From Heligmosomoides polygyrus polygyrus (lineage: Eukaryota > Nematoda > Chromadorea > Rhabditida > Heligmosomidae), in NCBI GenBank assembly GCA_947396885.1, contig OX377206.1, positions 46,235,631 through 46,299,630 on the forward strand: a DNA stretch of 64,000 bases. The letters run 5' to 3'. The translations under genes and the position numbers were made by a program. How positions within the stretch are numbered: the stretch's first letter is position 1; every line of letters begins with the position of its first letter. Shown in pieces: positions 39,801 to 51,850 of the stretch. The notes under the pieces are model-generated. The model worked only from the letters and a program-made list of their open reading frames with translations, did not search any database and had not been told where the DNA came from.

Positions 39801-42100
39801 CGTCTAGCTCCCCCCCCCCCTAATCATGACGTAAGTTGGACGACGTCTAGGGCACGCCTTCTGAACGCTGACGCACATTGAAAGACGTCCAGTGTTCGCC
39901 TTTTGAATCTCTACCCACGTTGGGCGACGTCTGCGGCACTTCTTCTGAACCTGAGGTAGTTGAACGACGTCTAGCTCCCCCCTAATCATTACGTAAGTTG
40001 GACGACGTCTAGGGCACGCCTTCTGAATGCTGACGCACGTTGAACGACGTCCAGTGTTCGCCTTTTGAATCTCTACCCACGTTGGGCGACGTCTGCGGCA
40101 TTTCTTCTGAACCGTGACATACGTTGAACGACGTCTAGCTCCCCCTCCTAATTATTACATAAGTTGGACGACGTCTAGGGCACGCCTTCTGAATCCCTAT
40201 GCACCTTGGACGACGTCTAGGGCACGCATTCAAAATCCCCGACTCACGAAGGACGACGTCTAGGGTAGCCTTCTGAATGCTGACGCACGTTGAACGACGT
40301 CCAGTGTTCGCCTTTTGAATCTCTACCCACGCTGGGCGACGTCTGCGGCACTTCTTCTGAACCCTGACGTACGTTGAACGACGTCTAGCTCGCCCTCCTA
40401 ATTATTACATAAGTTGGACGACATCTAGGGCACGCCTTCTGAATGCTGACGCACGTTGAACGACGTCCAGTGTTCGCCTTTTGAATCTCTACCCACGCTG
40501 GGCGACGTCTGCGGCACTTCTTCTGAACCCTGACGTACGTTGAACGACGTCTAGCTCGCCCTCCTAATTATTACATAAGTTGGACGACATCTAGGGCACG
40601 CCTTCTGAATGCTGACGCACGTTGAACGACGTCCAGTGTTCGCCTTTTGAATCTCTACCCACGCTGGGCGACGTCTGCGGCACTTCTTCTGAACCGTGAC
40701 GTACGTTGAACGACGTCTAGCTTCCCCCTAATCATTACGTAAGTTGGACGACGTCTAGGGCACGCCTTCTGAATGCTGACGCACGTTGAACGACGTCCAG
40801 TGTTCGCCTTTTGAATCTCTACCCACGTTGGGCGACGTCTGCGGCATTTCTTCTGATCCGTGACATACGTTGAACGACGTCTAGCCCCCCCCACCTAATC
40901 ATTACGTAGGTGGGACGACGTCCAGGGTACGTCTTCTGAATGCTGACGCACGTTGAACGACGTCCAGGGTTCGCCTTTTGAATGCTGACGCACGTTGAAC
41001 GACGTCCAGTGTTCGCCTTTTGAATCTCTACCCACGCTGGGCGACGTCTGCGGCACTTCTTCTGAACCCTGACGTACGTTGAACGACGTCTAGCTCCCCC
41101 CTAATCATTACGTAAGTTGGACGACGTCTAGGGCACGCCTTCTGAATGCTGACGCACGTTGAACGACGTCCAGTGTTCGCCTTTTGAATCTCTACCCACG
41201 CTGGGCGACGTCTGCGGCACTTCTTCTGAACCCTGACGTACGTTGAACGACGTCTAGCTCCCCCTCCTAATTATTACATAAGTTGGACGACGTCTAGGGC
41301 ACGCCTTCTGAATCCCTATGCACCTTGGACGACGTCTAGGGCACGCATTCAAAATCCCCGACTCACGAAGGACGACGTCTAGGGTAGCCTTCTGAATGCT
41401 GACGCACGTTGAACGACGTCCAGTGTTCGCCTTTTGAATCTCTACCCACGCTGGGCGACGTCTGCGGCACTTCTTCTGAACCCTGACGTACGTTGAACGA
41501 CGTCTAGCTCGCCCTCCTAATTATTACATAAGTTGGACGACATCTAGGGCACGCCTTCTGAATGCTGACGCACGTTGAACGACGTCCAGTGTTCGCCTTT
41601 TGAATCTCTACCCACGCTGGGCGACGTCTGCGGCACTTCTTCTGAACCCTGACGTACGTTGAACGACGTCTAGCTCCCCCGTAATCATTACGTAAGTTGG
41701 ACGACGTCTAGGGCACGCCTTCTGAATGCTGACGCACGTTGAACGACGTCCAGTGTTCGCCTTTTGAATCTCTACCCACGTTGGGCGACGTCTGCGGCAC
41801 TTCTTCTGAATCTGAGGTAGTTGAACGACGTCTAGCCCCCCCCCTAGTCATTACATAATTTGGACGACGTCTGGGGCACGCCTTCTGAATGCTGACGCAC
41901 GTTGAACGACGTCCAGTGTTCGCCTTTTGAATCTCTACCCACGTTGGGCGACGTCTGCGGCACTTCTTCTGAACCCTGTCGTACGTTGAACGACGTCTTG
42001 CTCCCCCCCCCCCCCAATCATTACGTAAGTTGGACGACGTCTAGGGTACGCCTTCTAAATCCCTATGCACCTTGGACGACGTCTAGGGTACGCCTTCTGA
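33900..42100 (+). repeat. Region 6: second copy of the large block (~8.2 kb)
   Basis: This is the shorter version of the block described at 20,000-33,900 and follows it directly, in the same orientation. It opens with the TCATTTCATAATTTGG form of F at 34,021, repeated at 35,479 and 36,816 (spacings 1,458 and 1,337), and ends near the F form CTTGCTCCC with AATCATTACG at about 42,000. The pair at 33,740-33,880 and 41,980-42,115 shares that F and a doubled A unit with CTAAATCCC; the copies diverge at about 33,886. Confidence 0.85.
40377..40708 (+). repeat. Two tandem 166-bp repeats, GCTCGCC form of F
   Basis: F units start at 40,377 and 40,543 and the next at 40,709. Order F-C'-D-E, 166 bp each. 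It is the counterpart of 32,135-32,466. Confidence 0.9.
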
Positions 42101-42304
42101 ATCCCTATGCACCTTGGACGACGTCTAGGGCACGCATTCAAAATCCCCGACTCACGAAGGACGACGTCTAGGGTAGCCTTCTGAATGCTGACGCACGTTG
42201 AACGACGTCCAGTGTTCGCCTTTTGAATCTCTACCCACGTTGGGCGACGTCTGCGGCATTTCTTCTGAACCTTGACGTACGTTGAACGACGTCTAGCCCC
42301 CCCC

Positions 42305-42329
42305 CCCACCTAATCATTACGTAGGTGGG
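42305..42329 (+). repeat. Inverted repeat in a hairpin-type F unit
   Basis: Another example with perfect 8-bp arms, in region 7. Here E upstream has the CCTTGACGTACG ending and the following A unit has TAGGGTACG, so the hairpin form is found in several sequence contexts. Confidence 0.9.
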
Positions 42330-42922
42330 ACGACGTCTAGGGTACGCCTTCTGAATCCCTATGCACCTTGGACGACGTCTAGGGCACGCCTTCTAAATGC
42401 TGACGCACGTTGAACGACGTCCAGGGTTCGCCTTTTGAATGCTGACGCACGTTGAACGACGTCCAGTGTTCGCCTTTTGAATCTCTACCCACGTTGGGCG
42501 ACGTCTGCGGCACTTCTTCTGAACCCTGACGTACGTTGAACGACGTCTAGCCCCCCCCCCCTAATCATTACATAATTTGGACGGCGTCTGGGGCACGCTT
42601 TCTGAATGCTGACGCACGTTGAACGACGTCCAGTGTTCGCCTTTTGAATCTCTACCCACGTTGGGCGACATCTGCGGCACTTCTTCTGAACCCTGACGTA
42701 CGTTGAACGACGTCTAGCTCCCCCCCCCCCTAATCATTACCTAAGTTGGGCGACGTCTAGGGCACGCCTTCTGAATGCTGACGCACGTTGAACGACGTCC
42801 AGTGTTTGCCTTTTGAATCTCTACCCACGTTGGGCGACGTCTGCGGCATTTCTTCTGAACCCTGACGTACGTTGAACGACGTTTAGCGCCCCCCCCCCCC
42901 CACCTAATCATTACGTAGGTGG

Positions 42923-42964
42923 GACGACGTCTAGGGTACGCCTTCTGAATCCCTATGCACGTTG
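42923..42964 (+). repeat. Chimeric A/C unit
   Basis: It begins as A (GACGACGTCTAGGGTACG, CTGAATCCCTATGCAC) but ends GTTG in place of CTTG and is followed by D, as C would be. The same unit is found at about 45,510, 46,060, 50,580 and 51,800, each after the GTTTAGCGCCC form of F. Either a single C-to-G change or a switch from A to C within the last bases would produce it. Confidence 0.75.
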
Positions 42965-45109
42965 AACGACGTCCAGTGTTCGCCTTTTGAATCTCTACCC
43001 ACGTTGGGCGACGTCTGCGGCACTTCTTCTGAACCCTGATGTACGTTGAACGACGTCTAGCTCCCCCTCCTAATTATTACATAAGCTGGACGAAATCTAG
43101 GGCACGCCTTCTGAATGCTGACGCACGTTGAACGACGTCCAGTGTTCGCCTTTTGAATCTCTACCCACGTTGGGCGACGTCTGCGGCACTTCTTCTGAAC
43201 CTGAGGTAGTTGAACGACGTCTAGCCCCCCCCCCCTAATCATTACGTAAGTTGGACGACGTCTAGGGCACGCCTTCTGAATCCCTATGCACCTTGGACGA
43301 CGTCTAGGGCACGCATTCAAAATCTCCGACTCACGAAGGACGACGTCTAGGGTAGCCTTCTGAATGCTGACGCACGTTGAACGACGTCCAGTGTTCGCCT
43401 TTTGAATCTCTACCCACGTTGGGCGACGTCTGCGGCACTTCTTCTGAACCTGAGGTAGTTGAACGACGTCTAGCCCCCCCCTAATCATTACGTAAGTTGG
43501 ACGACGTCTAGGGCACGCCTTCTGAATCCCTATGCACCTTGGACAACGTCTAGGGCACGCATTCAAAATCTCCGACTCACGAAGGACGACGTCTGCGGCA
43601 CTTCTTCTGAACCCTGACGTACGTTGAACGACGTCTAGCTCCCCCCCCCCCCTAATCATTACGTAAGTTGGACGACGTCTAGGGCACGCCTTCTGAATCC
43701 CTATGCACCTTGGACGACGTCTAGGGCACGCATTCAAAATCTCCGACTCACGAAGGACGACGTCTGCGGCACTTCTTCTGAACCCTGACGTACGTTGAAC
43801 GACGTCTAGCTCCCCCCCCCCTAATCATTACGTAAGTTGGACGACATCTAGGGCACGCCTTCTGAATTCTGACGCACGTAGAACCACGTCCAGTGTTCGC
43901 CTTTTGAATCTCTACCCACGTTGGGCGACATCTGCGGCACTTCTTCTGAACCCTGACGTACGTTGAACGACGTCTAGCTCCCCCCCCCCTAATCATGACG
44001 TAAGTTGGACGACGTCTAGGGCACGCCTTCTGAACGCTGACGCACATTGAAAGACGTCCAGTGTTCGCCTTTTGAATCTCTACCCACGCTGGGCGACGTC
44101 TGCGGCACTTCTTCTGAACTGTGACATACGTTGAACGACGTCTAGCCCCCCCCCACCTAATCATTACGTAGGTGGGACGACGTCCAGGGTACGTCTTCTG
44201 AATGCTGACGCACGTTGAACGACGTCCAGGGTTCGCCTTTTGAATGCTGACGCACGTTGAACGACGTCCAGTGTTCGCCTTTTGAATCTCTACCCACGTT
44301 GGGCGACGTCTGCGGCACTTCTTCTGAACCCTGACGTACGTTGAACGACGTCTAGCCCCCCCCCCCTAATCATTACATAATTTGGACGGCGTCTGGGGCA
44401 CGCCTTCTGAATGCTGACGCACGTTGAACGACGTCCAGTGTTCGCCTTTTGAATCTCTACCCACGTTGGGCGACATCTGCGGCACTTCTTCTGAACCCTG
44501 ACGTACGTTGAACGACGTCTAGCTCCCCCCCCCCTAATCATGACGTAAGTTGGACGACGTCTAGGGCACGCCTTCTGAACGCTGACCCACATTGAAAGAC
44601 GTCCAGTGTTCGCCTTTTGAAAATCTACCCACGTTGGGCGACGTCTGCGGCACTTCTTCTGAACCTGAGGTAGTTGAACGACGTCTAGCTCCCCCCTAAT
44701 CATTACGTAAGTTGGACGACGTCTAGGGCACGCCTTCTGAATGCTGACGCACGTTGAACGACGTCCAGTGTTCGCCTTTTGAATCTCTACCCACGTTGGG
44801 CGACGTCTGCGGCATTTCTTCTGAACCGTGACATACGTTGAACGACGTCTAGCTCCCCCTCCTAATTATTACATAAGTTGGACGACGTCTAGGGCACGCC
44901 TTCTGAATCCCTATGCACCTTGGACGACGTCTAGGGCACGCATTCAAAATCCCCGACTCACGAAGGACGACGTCTAGGGTAGCCTTCTGAATGCTGACGC
45001 ACGTTGAACGACGTCCAGTGTTCGCCTTTTGAATCTCTACCCACGCTGGGCGACGTCTGCGGCACTTCTTCTGAACCCTGACGTACGTTGAACGACGTCT
45101 AGCTCGCCC

Positions 45110-46120
45110 TCCTAATTATTACATAAGTTGGACGACATCTAGGGCACGTCTTCTGAATGCTGACGCACGTTGAACGACGTCCAGGGTTCGCCTTTTGAAT
45201 GCTGACGCACGTTGAACGACGTCCAGTGTTCGCCTTTTGAATCTCTACCCACGTTGGGCGACATCTGCGGCACTTCTTCTGAACCCTGACGTACGTTGAA
45301 CGACGTCTAGCTCCCCCCCCCCCTAATCATTACCTAAGTTGGGCGACGTCTAGGGCACGCCTTCTGAATGCTGACGCACGTTGAACGACGTCCAGTGTTT
45401 GCCTTTTGAATCTCTACCCACGTTGGGCGACGTCTGCGGCATTTCTTCTGAACCCTGACGTACGTTGAACGACGTTTAGCGCCCCCCCCCCCCCACCTAA
45501 TCATTACGTAGGTGGGACGACGTCTAGGGTACGCCTTCTGAATCCCTATGCACGTTGAACGACGTCCAGTGTTCGCCTTTTGAATCTCTACCCACGCTGG
45601 GCGACGTCTGCGGCACTTCTTCTGAACCCTGACGTACGTTGAACGACGTCTAGCTCGCCCTCCTAATTATTACATAAGTTGGACGACATCTAGGGCACGT
45701 CTTCTGAATGCTGACGCACGTTGAACGACGTCCAGGGTTCGCCTTTTGAATGCTGACGCACGTTGAACGACGTCCAGTGTTCGCCTTTTGAATCTCTACC
45801 CACGTTGGGCGACATCTGCGGCACTTCTTCTGAACCCTGACGTACGTTGAACGACGTCTAGCTCCCCCCCCCCCTAATCATTACCTAAGTTGGGCGACGT
45901 CTAGGGCACGCCTTCTGAATGCTGACGCACGTTGAACGACGTCCAGTGTTTGCCTTTTGAATCTCTACCCACGTTGGGCGACGTCTGCGGCATTTCTTCT
46001 GAACCCTGACGTACGTTGAACGACGTTTAGCGCCCCCCCCCCCCCACCTAATCATTACGTAGGTGGGACGACGTCTAGGGTACGCCTTCTGAATCCCTAT
46101 GCACGTTGAACGACGTCCAG
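45110..46120 (+). repeat. 551-bp tandem duplication
   Basis: The F form CATTACCTAAG at 45,328 and 45,879 and the form GACGTTTAGCGCCC at 45,471 and 46,022 both show an offset of 551 bp. Each copy holds a chimeric D/C unit (CCAGGGTTCGCC), D, E, the CCTAAG form of F, C', D with GTGTTTGCC, E, hairpin-type F with GTTTAGCG, and a chimeric A/C unit ending TATGCACGTTG. Confidence 0.88.
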
Positions 46121-46890
46121 TGTTCGCCTTTTGAATCTCTACCCACGTTGGGCGACGTCTGCGGCACTTCTTCTGAACCCTGATGTACGTTGAACGACGT
46201 CTAGCTCCCCCTCCTAATTATTACATAAGCTGGACGAAATCTAGGGCACGCCTTCTGAATGCTGACGCACGTTGAACGACGTCCAGTGTTCGCCTTTTGA
46301 ATCTCTACCCACGTTGGGCGACGTCTGCGGCACTTCTTCTGAACCTGAGGTAGTTGAACGACGTCTAGCCCCCCCCCCCTAATCATTACGTAAGTTGGAC
46401 GACGTCTAGGGCACGCCTTCTGAATCCCTATGCACCTTGGACGACGTCTAGGGCACGCATTCAAAATCTCCGACTCACGAAGGACGACGTCTAGGGTAGC
46501 CTTCTGAATGCTGACGCACGTTGAACGACGTCCAGTGTTCGCCTTTTGAATCTCTACCCACGTTGGGCGACGTCTGCGGCACTTCTTCTGAACCTGAGGT
46601 AGTTGAACGACGTCTAGCCCCCCCCTAATCATTACGTAAGTTGGACGACGTCTAGGGCACGCCTTCTGAATCCCTATGCACCTTGGACAACGTCTAGGGC
46701 ACGCATTCAAAATCTCCGACTCACGAAGGACGACGTCTGCGGCACTTCTTCTGAACCCTGACGTACGTTGAACGACGTCTAGCTCCCCCCCCCCCTAATC
46801 ATTACGTAAGTTGGACGACGTCTAGGGCACGCCTTCTGAATCCCTATGCACCTTGGACGACGTCTAGGGCACGCATTCAAAATCTCCGAC

Positions 46891-47847
46891 TCACGAAGGA
46901 CGACGTCTGCGGCACTTCTTCTGAACCCTGACGTACGTTGAACGACGTCTAGCTCCCCCCCCCCTAATCATTACGTAAGTTGGACGACATCTAGGGCACG
47001 CCTTCTGAATTCTGACGCACGTAGAACCACGTCCAGTGTTCGCCTTTTGAATCTCTACCCACGTTGGGCGACATCTGCGGCACTTCTTCTGAACCCTGAC
47101 GTACGTTGAACGACGTCTAGCTCCCCCCCCCCTAATCATGACGTAAGTTGGACGACGTCTAGGGCACGCCTTCTGAACGCTGACGCACATTGAAAGACGT
47201 CCAGTGTTCGCCTTTTGAATCTCTACCCACGCTGGGCGACGTCTGCGGCACTTCTTCTGAACTGTGACATACGTTGAACGACGTCTAGCCCCCCCCCACC
47301 TAATCATTACGTAGGTGGGACGACGTCCAGGGTACGTCTTCTGAATGCTGACGCACGTTGAACGACGTCCAGGGTTCGCCTTTTGAATGCTGACGCACGT
47401 TGAACGACGTCCAGTGTTCGCCTTTTGAATCTCTACCCACGTTGGGCGACGTCTGCGGCACTTCTTCTGAACCCTGACGTACGTTGAACGACGTCTAGCC
47501 CCCCCCCCCCTAATCATTACATAATTTGGACGGCGTCTGGGGCACGCCTTCTGAATGCTGACGCACGTTGAACGACGTCCAGTGTTCGCCTTTTGAATCT
47601 CTACCCACGTTGGGCGACATCTGCGGCACTTCTTCTGAACCCTGACGTACGTTGAACGACGTCTAGCTCCCCCCCCCCTAATCATGACGTAAGTTGGACG
47701 ACGTCTAGGGCACGCCTTCTGAACGCTGACCCACATTGAAAGACGTCCAGTGTTCGCCTTTTGAAAATCTACCCACGTTGGGCGACGTCTGCGGCACTTC
47801 TTCTGAACCTGAGGTAGTTGAACGACGTCTAGCTCCCCCCTAATCAT
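46891..47847 (-). other. Longest open frame (318 codons), judged non-coding
   Basis: The minus strand is open for 318 codons here. The translation is a 14-residue repeat with motifs such as RRRPTWVEIQKANTG, RRSTCVSIQKAC and RRRPTYVMIRGGG, exactly one repeat per 42-bp unit. It is open because 42 is a multiple of three and the unit lacks stops on that strand, not because of visible selection. The other two minus-strand frames are also partly open (motifs LDVVQRTSGFRRSAADVAQ and WTSFNVRQHSEGVP), and C-tracts of any length shift one frame into another. Start codons come from the CAT in TAATCAT of F units. No signal peptide, known domain or consistent reading frame across copies is visible. Confidence 0.85.
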
Positions 47848-48659
47848 TACGTAAGTTGGACGACGTCTAGGGCACGCCTTCTGAATGCTGACGCACGTTG
47901 AACGACGTCCAGTGTTCGCCTTTTGAATCTCTACCCACGTTGGGCGACGTCTGCGGCATTTCTTCTGAACCGTGACATACGTTGAACGACGTCTAGCTCC
48001 CCCTCCTAATTATTACATAAGTTGGACGACGTCTAGGGCACGCCTTCTGAATCCCTATGCACCTTGGACGACGTCTAGGGCACGCATTCAAAATCCCCGA
48101 CTCACGAAGGACGACGTCTAGGGTAGCCTTCTGAATGCTGACGCACGTTGAACGACGTCCAGTGTTCGCCTTTTGAATCTCTACCCACGCTGGGCGACGT
48201 CTGCGGCACTTCTTCTGAACCCTGACGTACGTTGAACGACGTCTAGCTCGCCCTCCTAATTATTACATAAGTTGGACGACATCTAGGGCACGCCTTCTGA
48301 ATGCTGACGCACGTTGAACGACGTCCAGTGTTCGCCTTTTGAATCTCTACCCACGCTGGGCGACGTCTGCGGCACTTCTTCTGAATCTGAGGTAGTTGAA
48401 CGACGTCTAGCCCCCCCCCCCTAGTCATTTCATAATTTGGACGACGTCTAGGGCACGCCTTCTGAATCCCTATGCACCTTGGACGACGTCTAGGGCACGC
48501 ATTCAAAATCCCCGACTCACGAAGGACGACGTCTAGGGTAGCCTTCTGAATGCTGACGCACGTTGAACGACGTCCAGTGTTCGCCTTTTGAATCTCTACC
48601 CACGTTGGGCGACGTCTGCGGCACTTCTTCTGAACCCTGACGTACGTTGAACGACGTCT

Positions 48660-50050
48660 TGCTCCCCCCCCCCCCAATCATTACGTAAGTTGGACGACGT
48701 CTAGGGTACGCCTTCTAAATCCCTATGCACCTTGGACGACGTCTAGGGTACGCCTTCTGAATCCCTATGCACCTTGGACGACGTCTAGGGCACGCATTCA
48801 AAATCCCCGACTCACGAAGGACGACGTCTAGGGTAGCCTTCTGAATGCTGACGCACGTTGAACGACGTCCAGTGTTCGCCTTTTAAATCTCTACCCACGT
48901 TGGGCGACGTCTGCGGCATTTCTTCTGAACCTTGACGTACGTTGAACGACGTCTAGCCCCCCCCCACCTAATCATTACGTAGGTGGGACGACGTCTAGGG
49001 TACGCCTTCTGAATCCCTATGCACCTTGGACGACGTCTAGGGCACGCCTTCTGAATGCTGACGCACGTTGAACGACGTCCAATGTTCGCCTTTTGAATCT
49101 CTACCCGCGTTGGGCGAAGTCTGCGGCACTTCTTCTGAACCCTGACGTACGTTGAACGACGTCTGCCCCCCCCTAATCATTACGTAAGTTGGGCGACGTC
49201 TAGGGTACGCCTTCTAAATCCCTATGCACCTTGGACGACGTCTAGGGTACGCCTTCTGAATCCCTATGCACCTTGGACGACGTCTAGGGCACGCATTCAA
49301 AATCCCCGACTCACGAAGGACGACGTCTAGGGTAGCCTTCTGAATGCTGACGCACGTTGAACGACGTCCAGTGTTCGCCTTTTAAATCTCTACCCACGTT
49401 GGGCGACGTCTGCGGCATTTCTTCTGAACCTTGACGTACGTTGAACGACGTCTAGCCCCCCCCCACCTAATCATTACGTAGGTGGGACGACGTCTAGGGT
49501 ACGCCTTCTGAATCCCTATGCACCTTGGACGACGTCTAGGGCACGCCTTCTGAATGCTGACGCACGTTGAACGACGTCCAATGTTCGCCTTTTGAATCTC
49601 TACCCGCGTTGGGCGAAGTCTGCGGCACTTCTTCTGAACCCTGACGTACGTTGAACGACGTCTGCCCCCCCCCTAATCATTACGTAAGTTGGGCGACGTC
49701 TAGGGTACGCCTTCTAAATCCCTATGCACCTTGGACGACGTCTAGGGTACGCCTTCTGAATCCCTATGCACCTTGGACGACGTCTAGGGCACGCATTCAA
49801 AATCCCCGACTCACGAAGGACGACGTCTAGGGTAGCCTTCTGAATGCTGACGCACGTTGAACGACGTCCAGTGTTCGCCTTTTGAATCTCTACCCACGTT
49901 GGGCGACGTCTGCGGCATTTCTTCTGAACCTTGACGTACGTTGAACGACGTCTAGCCCCCCCCCCCCCCACCTAATCATTACGTAGGTGGGACGACGTCT
50001 AGGGTACGCCTTCTGAATCCCTATGCACCTTGGACGACGTCTAGGGCACG
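48660..50050 (+). repeat. ~500-bp tandem run with doubled A units
   Basis: The F form GTCTGCCCC with CTAATCATTACG recurs at 49,161 and 49,660 (offset 499). Each copy has A-A-B-C-D-E (the first A with CTAAATCCC), a hairpin-type F, A, C', and D-E with TACCCGCGTTGGGCGAAGTC. A first partial copy begins at about 48,660 with a CTTGCTCCC form of F. The pattern A-A-B lengthens this HOR to seven units. Confidence 0.87.
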
Positions 50051-51850
50051 CCTTCTAAATGCTGACGCACGTTGAACGACGTCCAGGGTTCGCCTTTTGA
50101 ATGCTGACGCACGTTGAACGACGTCCAGTGTTCGCCTTTTGAATCTCTACCCACGTTGGGCGACGTCTGCGGCACTTCTTCTGAACCCTGACGTACGTTG
50201 AACGACGTCTAGCCCCCCCCCCCTAATCATTACATAATTTGGACGGCGTCTGGGGCACGCTTTCTGAATGCTGACGCACGTTGAACGACGTCCAGTGTTC
50301 GCCTTTTGAATCTCTACCCACGTTGGGCGACATCTGCGGCACTTCTTCTGAACCCTGACGTACGTTGAACGACGTCTAGCTCCCCCCCCCCCTAATCATT
50401 ACCTAAGTTGGGCGACGTCTAGGGCACGCCTTCTGAATGCTGACGCACGTTGAACGACGTCCAGTGTTTGCCTTTTGAATCTCTACCCACGTTGGGCGAC
50501 GTCTGCGGCATTTCTTCTGAACCCTGACGTACGTTGAACGACGTTTAGCGCCCCCCCCCCCACCTAATCATTACGTAGGTGGGACGACGTCTAGGGTACG
50601 CCTTCTGAATCCCTATGCACGTTGAACGACGTCCAGTGTTCGCCTTTTGAATCTCTACCCACGTTGGGCGACGTCTGCGGCACTTCTTCTGAATCTGAGG
50701 TAGTTGAACGACGTCTAGCCCCCCCCCCCCTAGTCATTACATAATTTGGACGACGTCTGGGGCACGCCTTCTGAATGCTGACGCACGTTGAACGACGTCC
50801 AGTGTTCGCCTTTTGAATCTCTACCCACGTTGGGCGACGTCTGCGGCACTTCTTCTGAACCCTGTCGTACGTTGAACGACGTCTTGCTCCCCCCCCCCCA
50901 ATCATTACGTAAGTTGGACGACGTCTAGGGTACGCCTTCTAAATCCCTATGCACCTTGGACGACGTCTAGGGTACGCCTTCTGAATCCCTATGCACCTTG
51001 GACGACGTCTAGGGCACGCATTCAAAATCCCCGACTCACGAAGGACGACGTCTAGGGTAGCCTTCTGAATGCTGACGCACGTTGAACGACGTCCAGTGTT
51101 CGCCTTTTGAATCTCTACCCACGTTGGGCGACGTCTGCGGCATTTCTTCTGAACCTTGACGTACGTTGAACGACGTCTAGCCCCCCCCCCCCCACCTAAT
51201 CATTACGTAGGTGGGACGACGTCTAGGGTACGCCTTCTGAATCCCTATGCACCTTGGACGACGTCTAGGGCACGCCTTCTAAATGCTGACGCACGTTGAA
51301 CGACGTCCAGGGTTCGCCTTTTGAATGCTGACGCACGTTGAACGACGTCCAGTGTTCGCCTTTTGAATCTCTACCCACGTTGGGCGACGTCTGCGGCACT
51401 TCTTCTGAACCCTGACGTACGTTGAACGACGTCTAGCCCCCCCCCCTAATCATTACATAATTTGGACGGCGTCTGGGGCACGCTTTCTGAATGCTGACGC
51501 ACGTTGAACGACGTCCAGTGTTCGCCTTTTGAATCTCTACCCACGTTGGGCGACATCTGCGGCACTTCTTCTGAACCCTGACGTACGTTGAACGACGTCT
51601 AGCTCCCCCCCCCCTAATCATTACCTAAGTTGGGCGACGTCTAGGGCACGCCTTCTGAATGCTGACGCACGTTGAACGACGTCCAGTGTTTGCCTTTTGA
51701 ATCTCTACCCACGTTGGGCGACGTCTGCGGCATTTCTTCTGAACCCTGACGTACGTTGAACGACGTTTAGCGCCCCCCCCCCACCTAATCATTACGTAGG
51801 TGGGACGACGTCTAGGGTACGCCTTCTGAATCCCTATGCACGTTGAACGA
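49900..51850 (+). repeat. 1.22-kb tandem duplication
   Basis: The F form CATTACCTAAG at 50,397 and 51,619 shows an offset of 1,222 bp, and the flanking units match from about 49,950 to 50,630 and 51,170 to 51,850. The earlier stretch 42,270-42,960 is a third relative, at offset about 7,662 from the first. The middle part (50,630-51,170) resembles 33,530-33,850 and 41,770-42,110, so this region has taken up pieces of the large block on its left. Confidence 0.83.
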
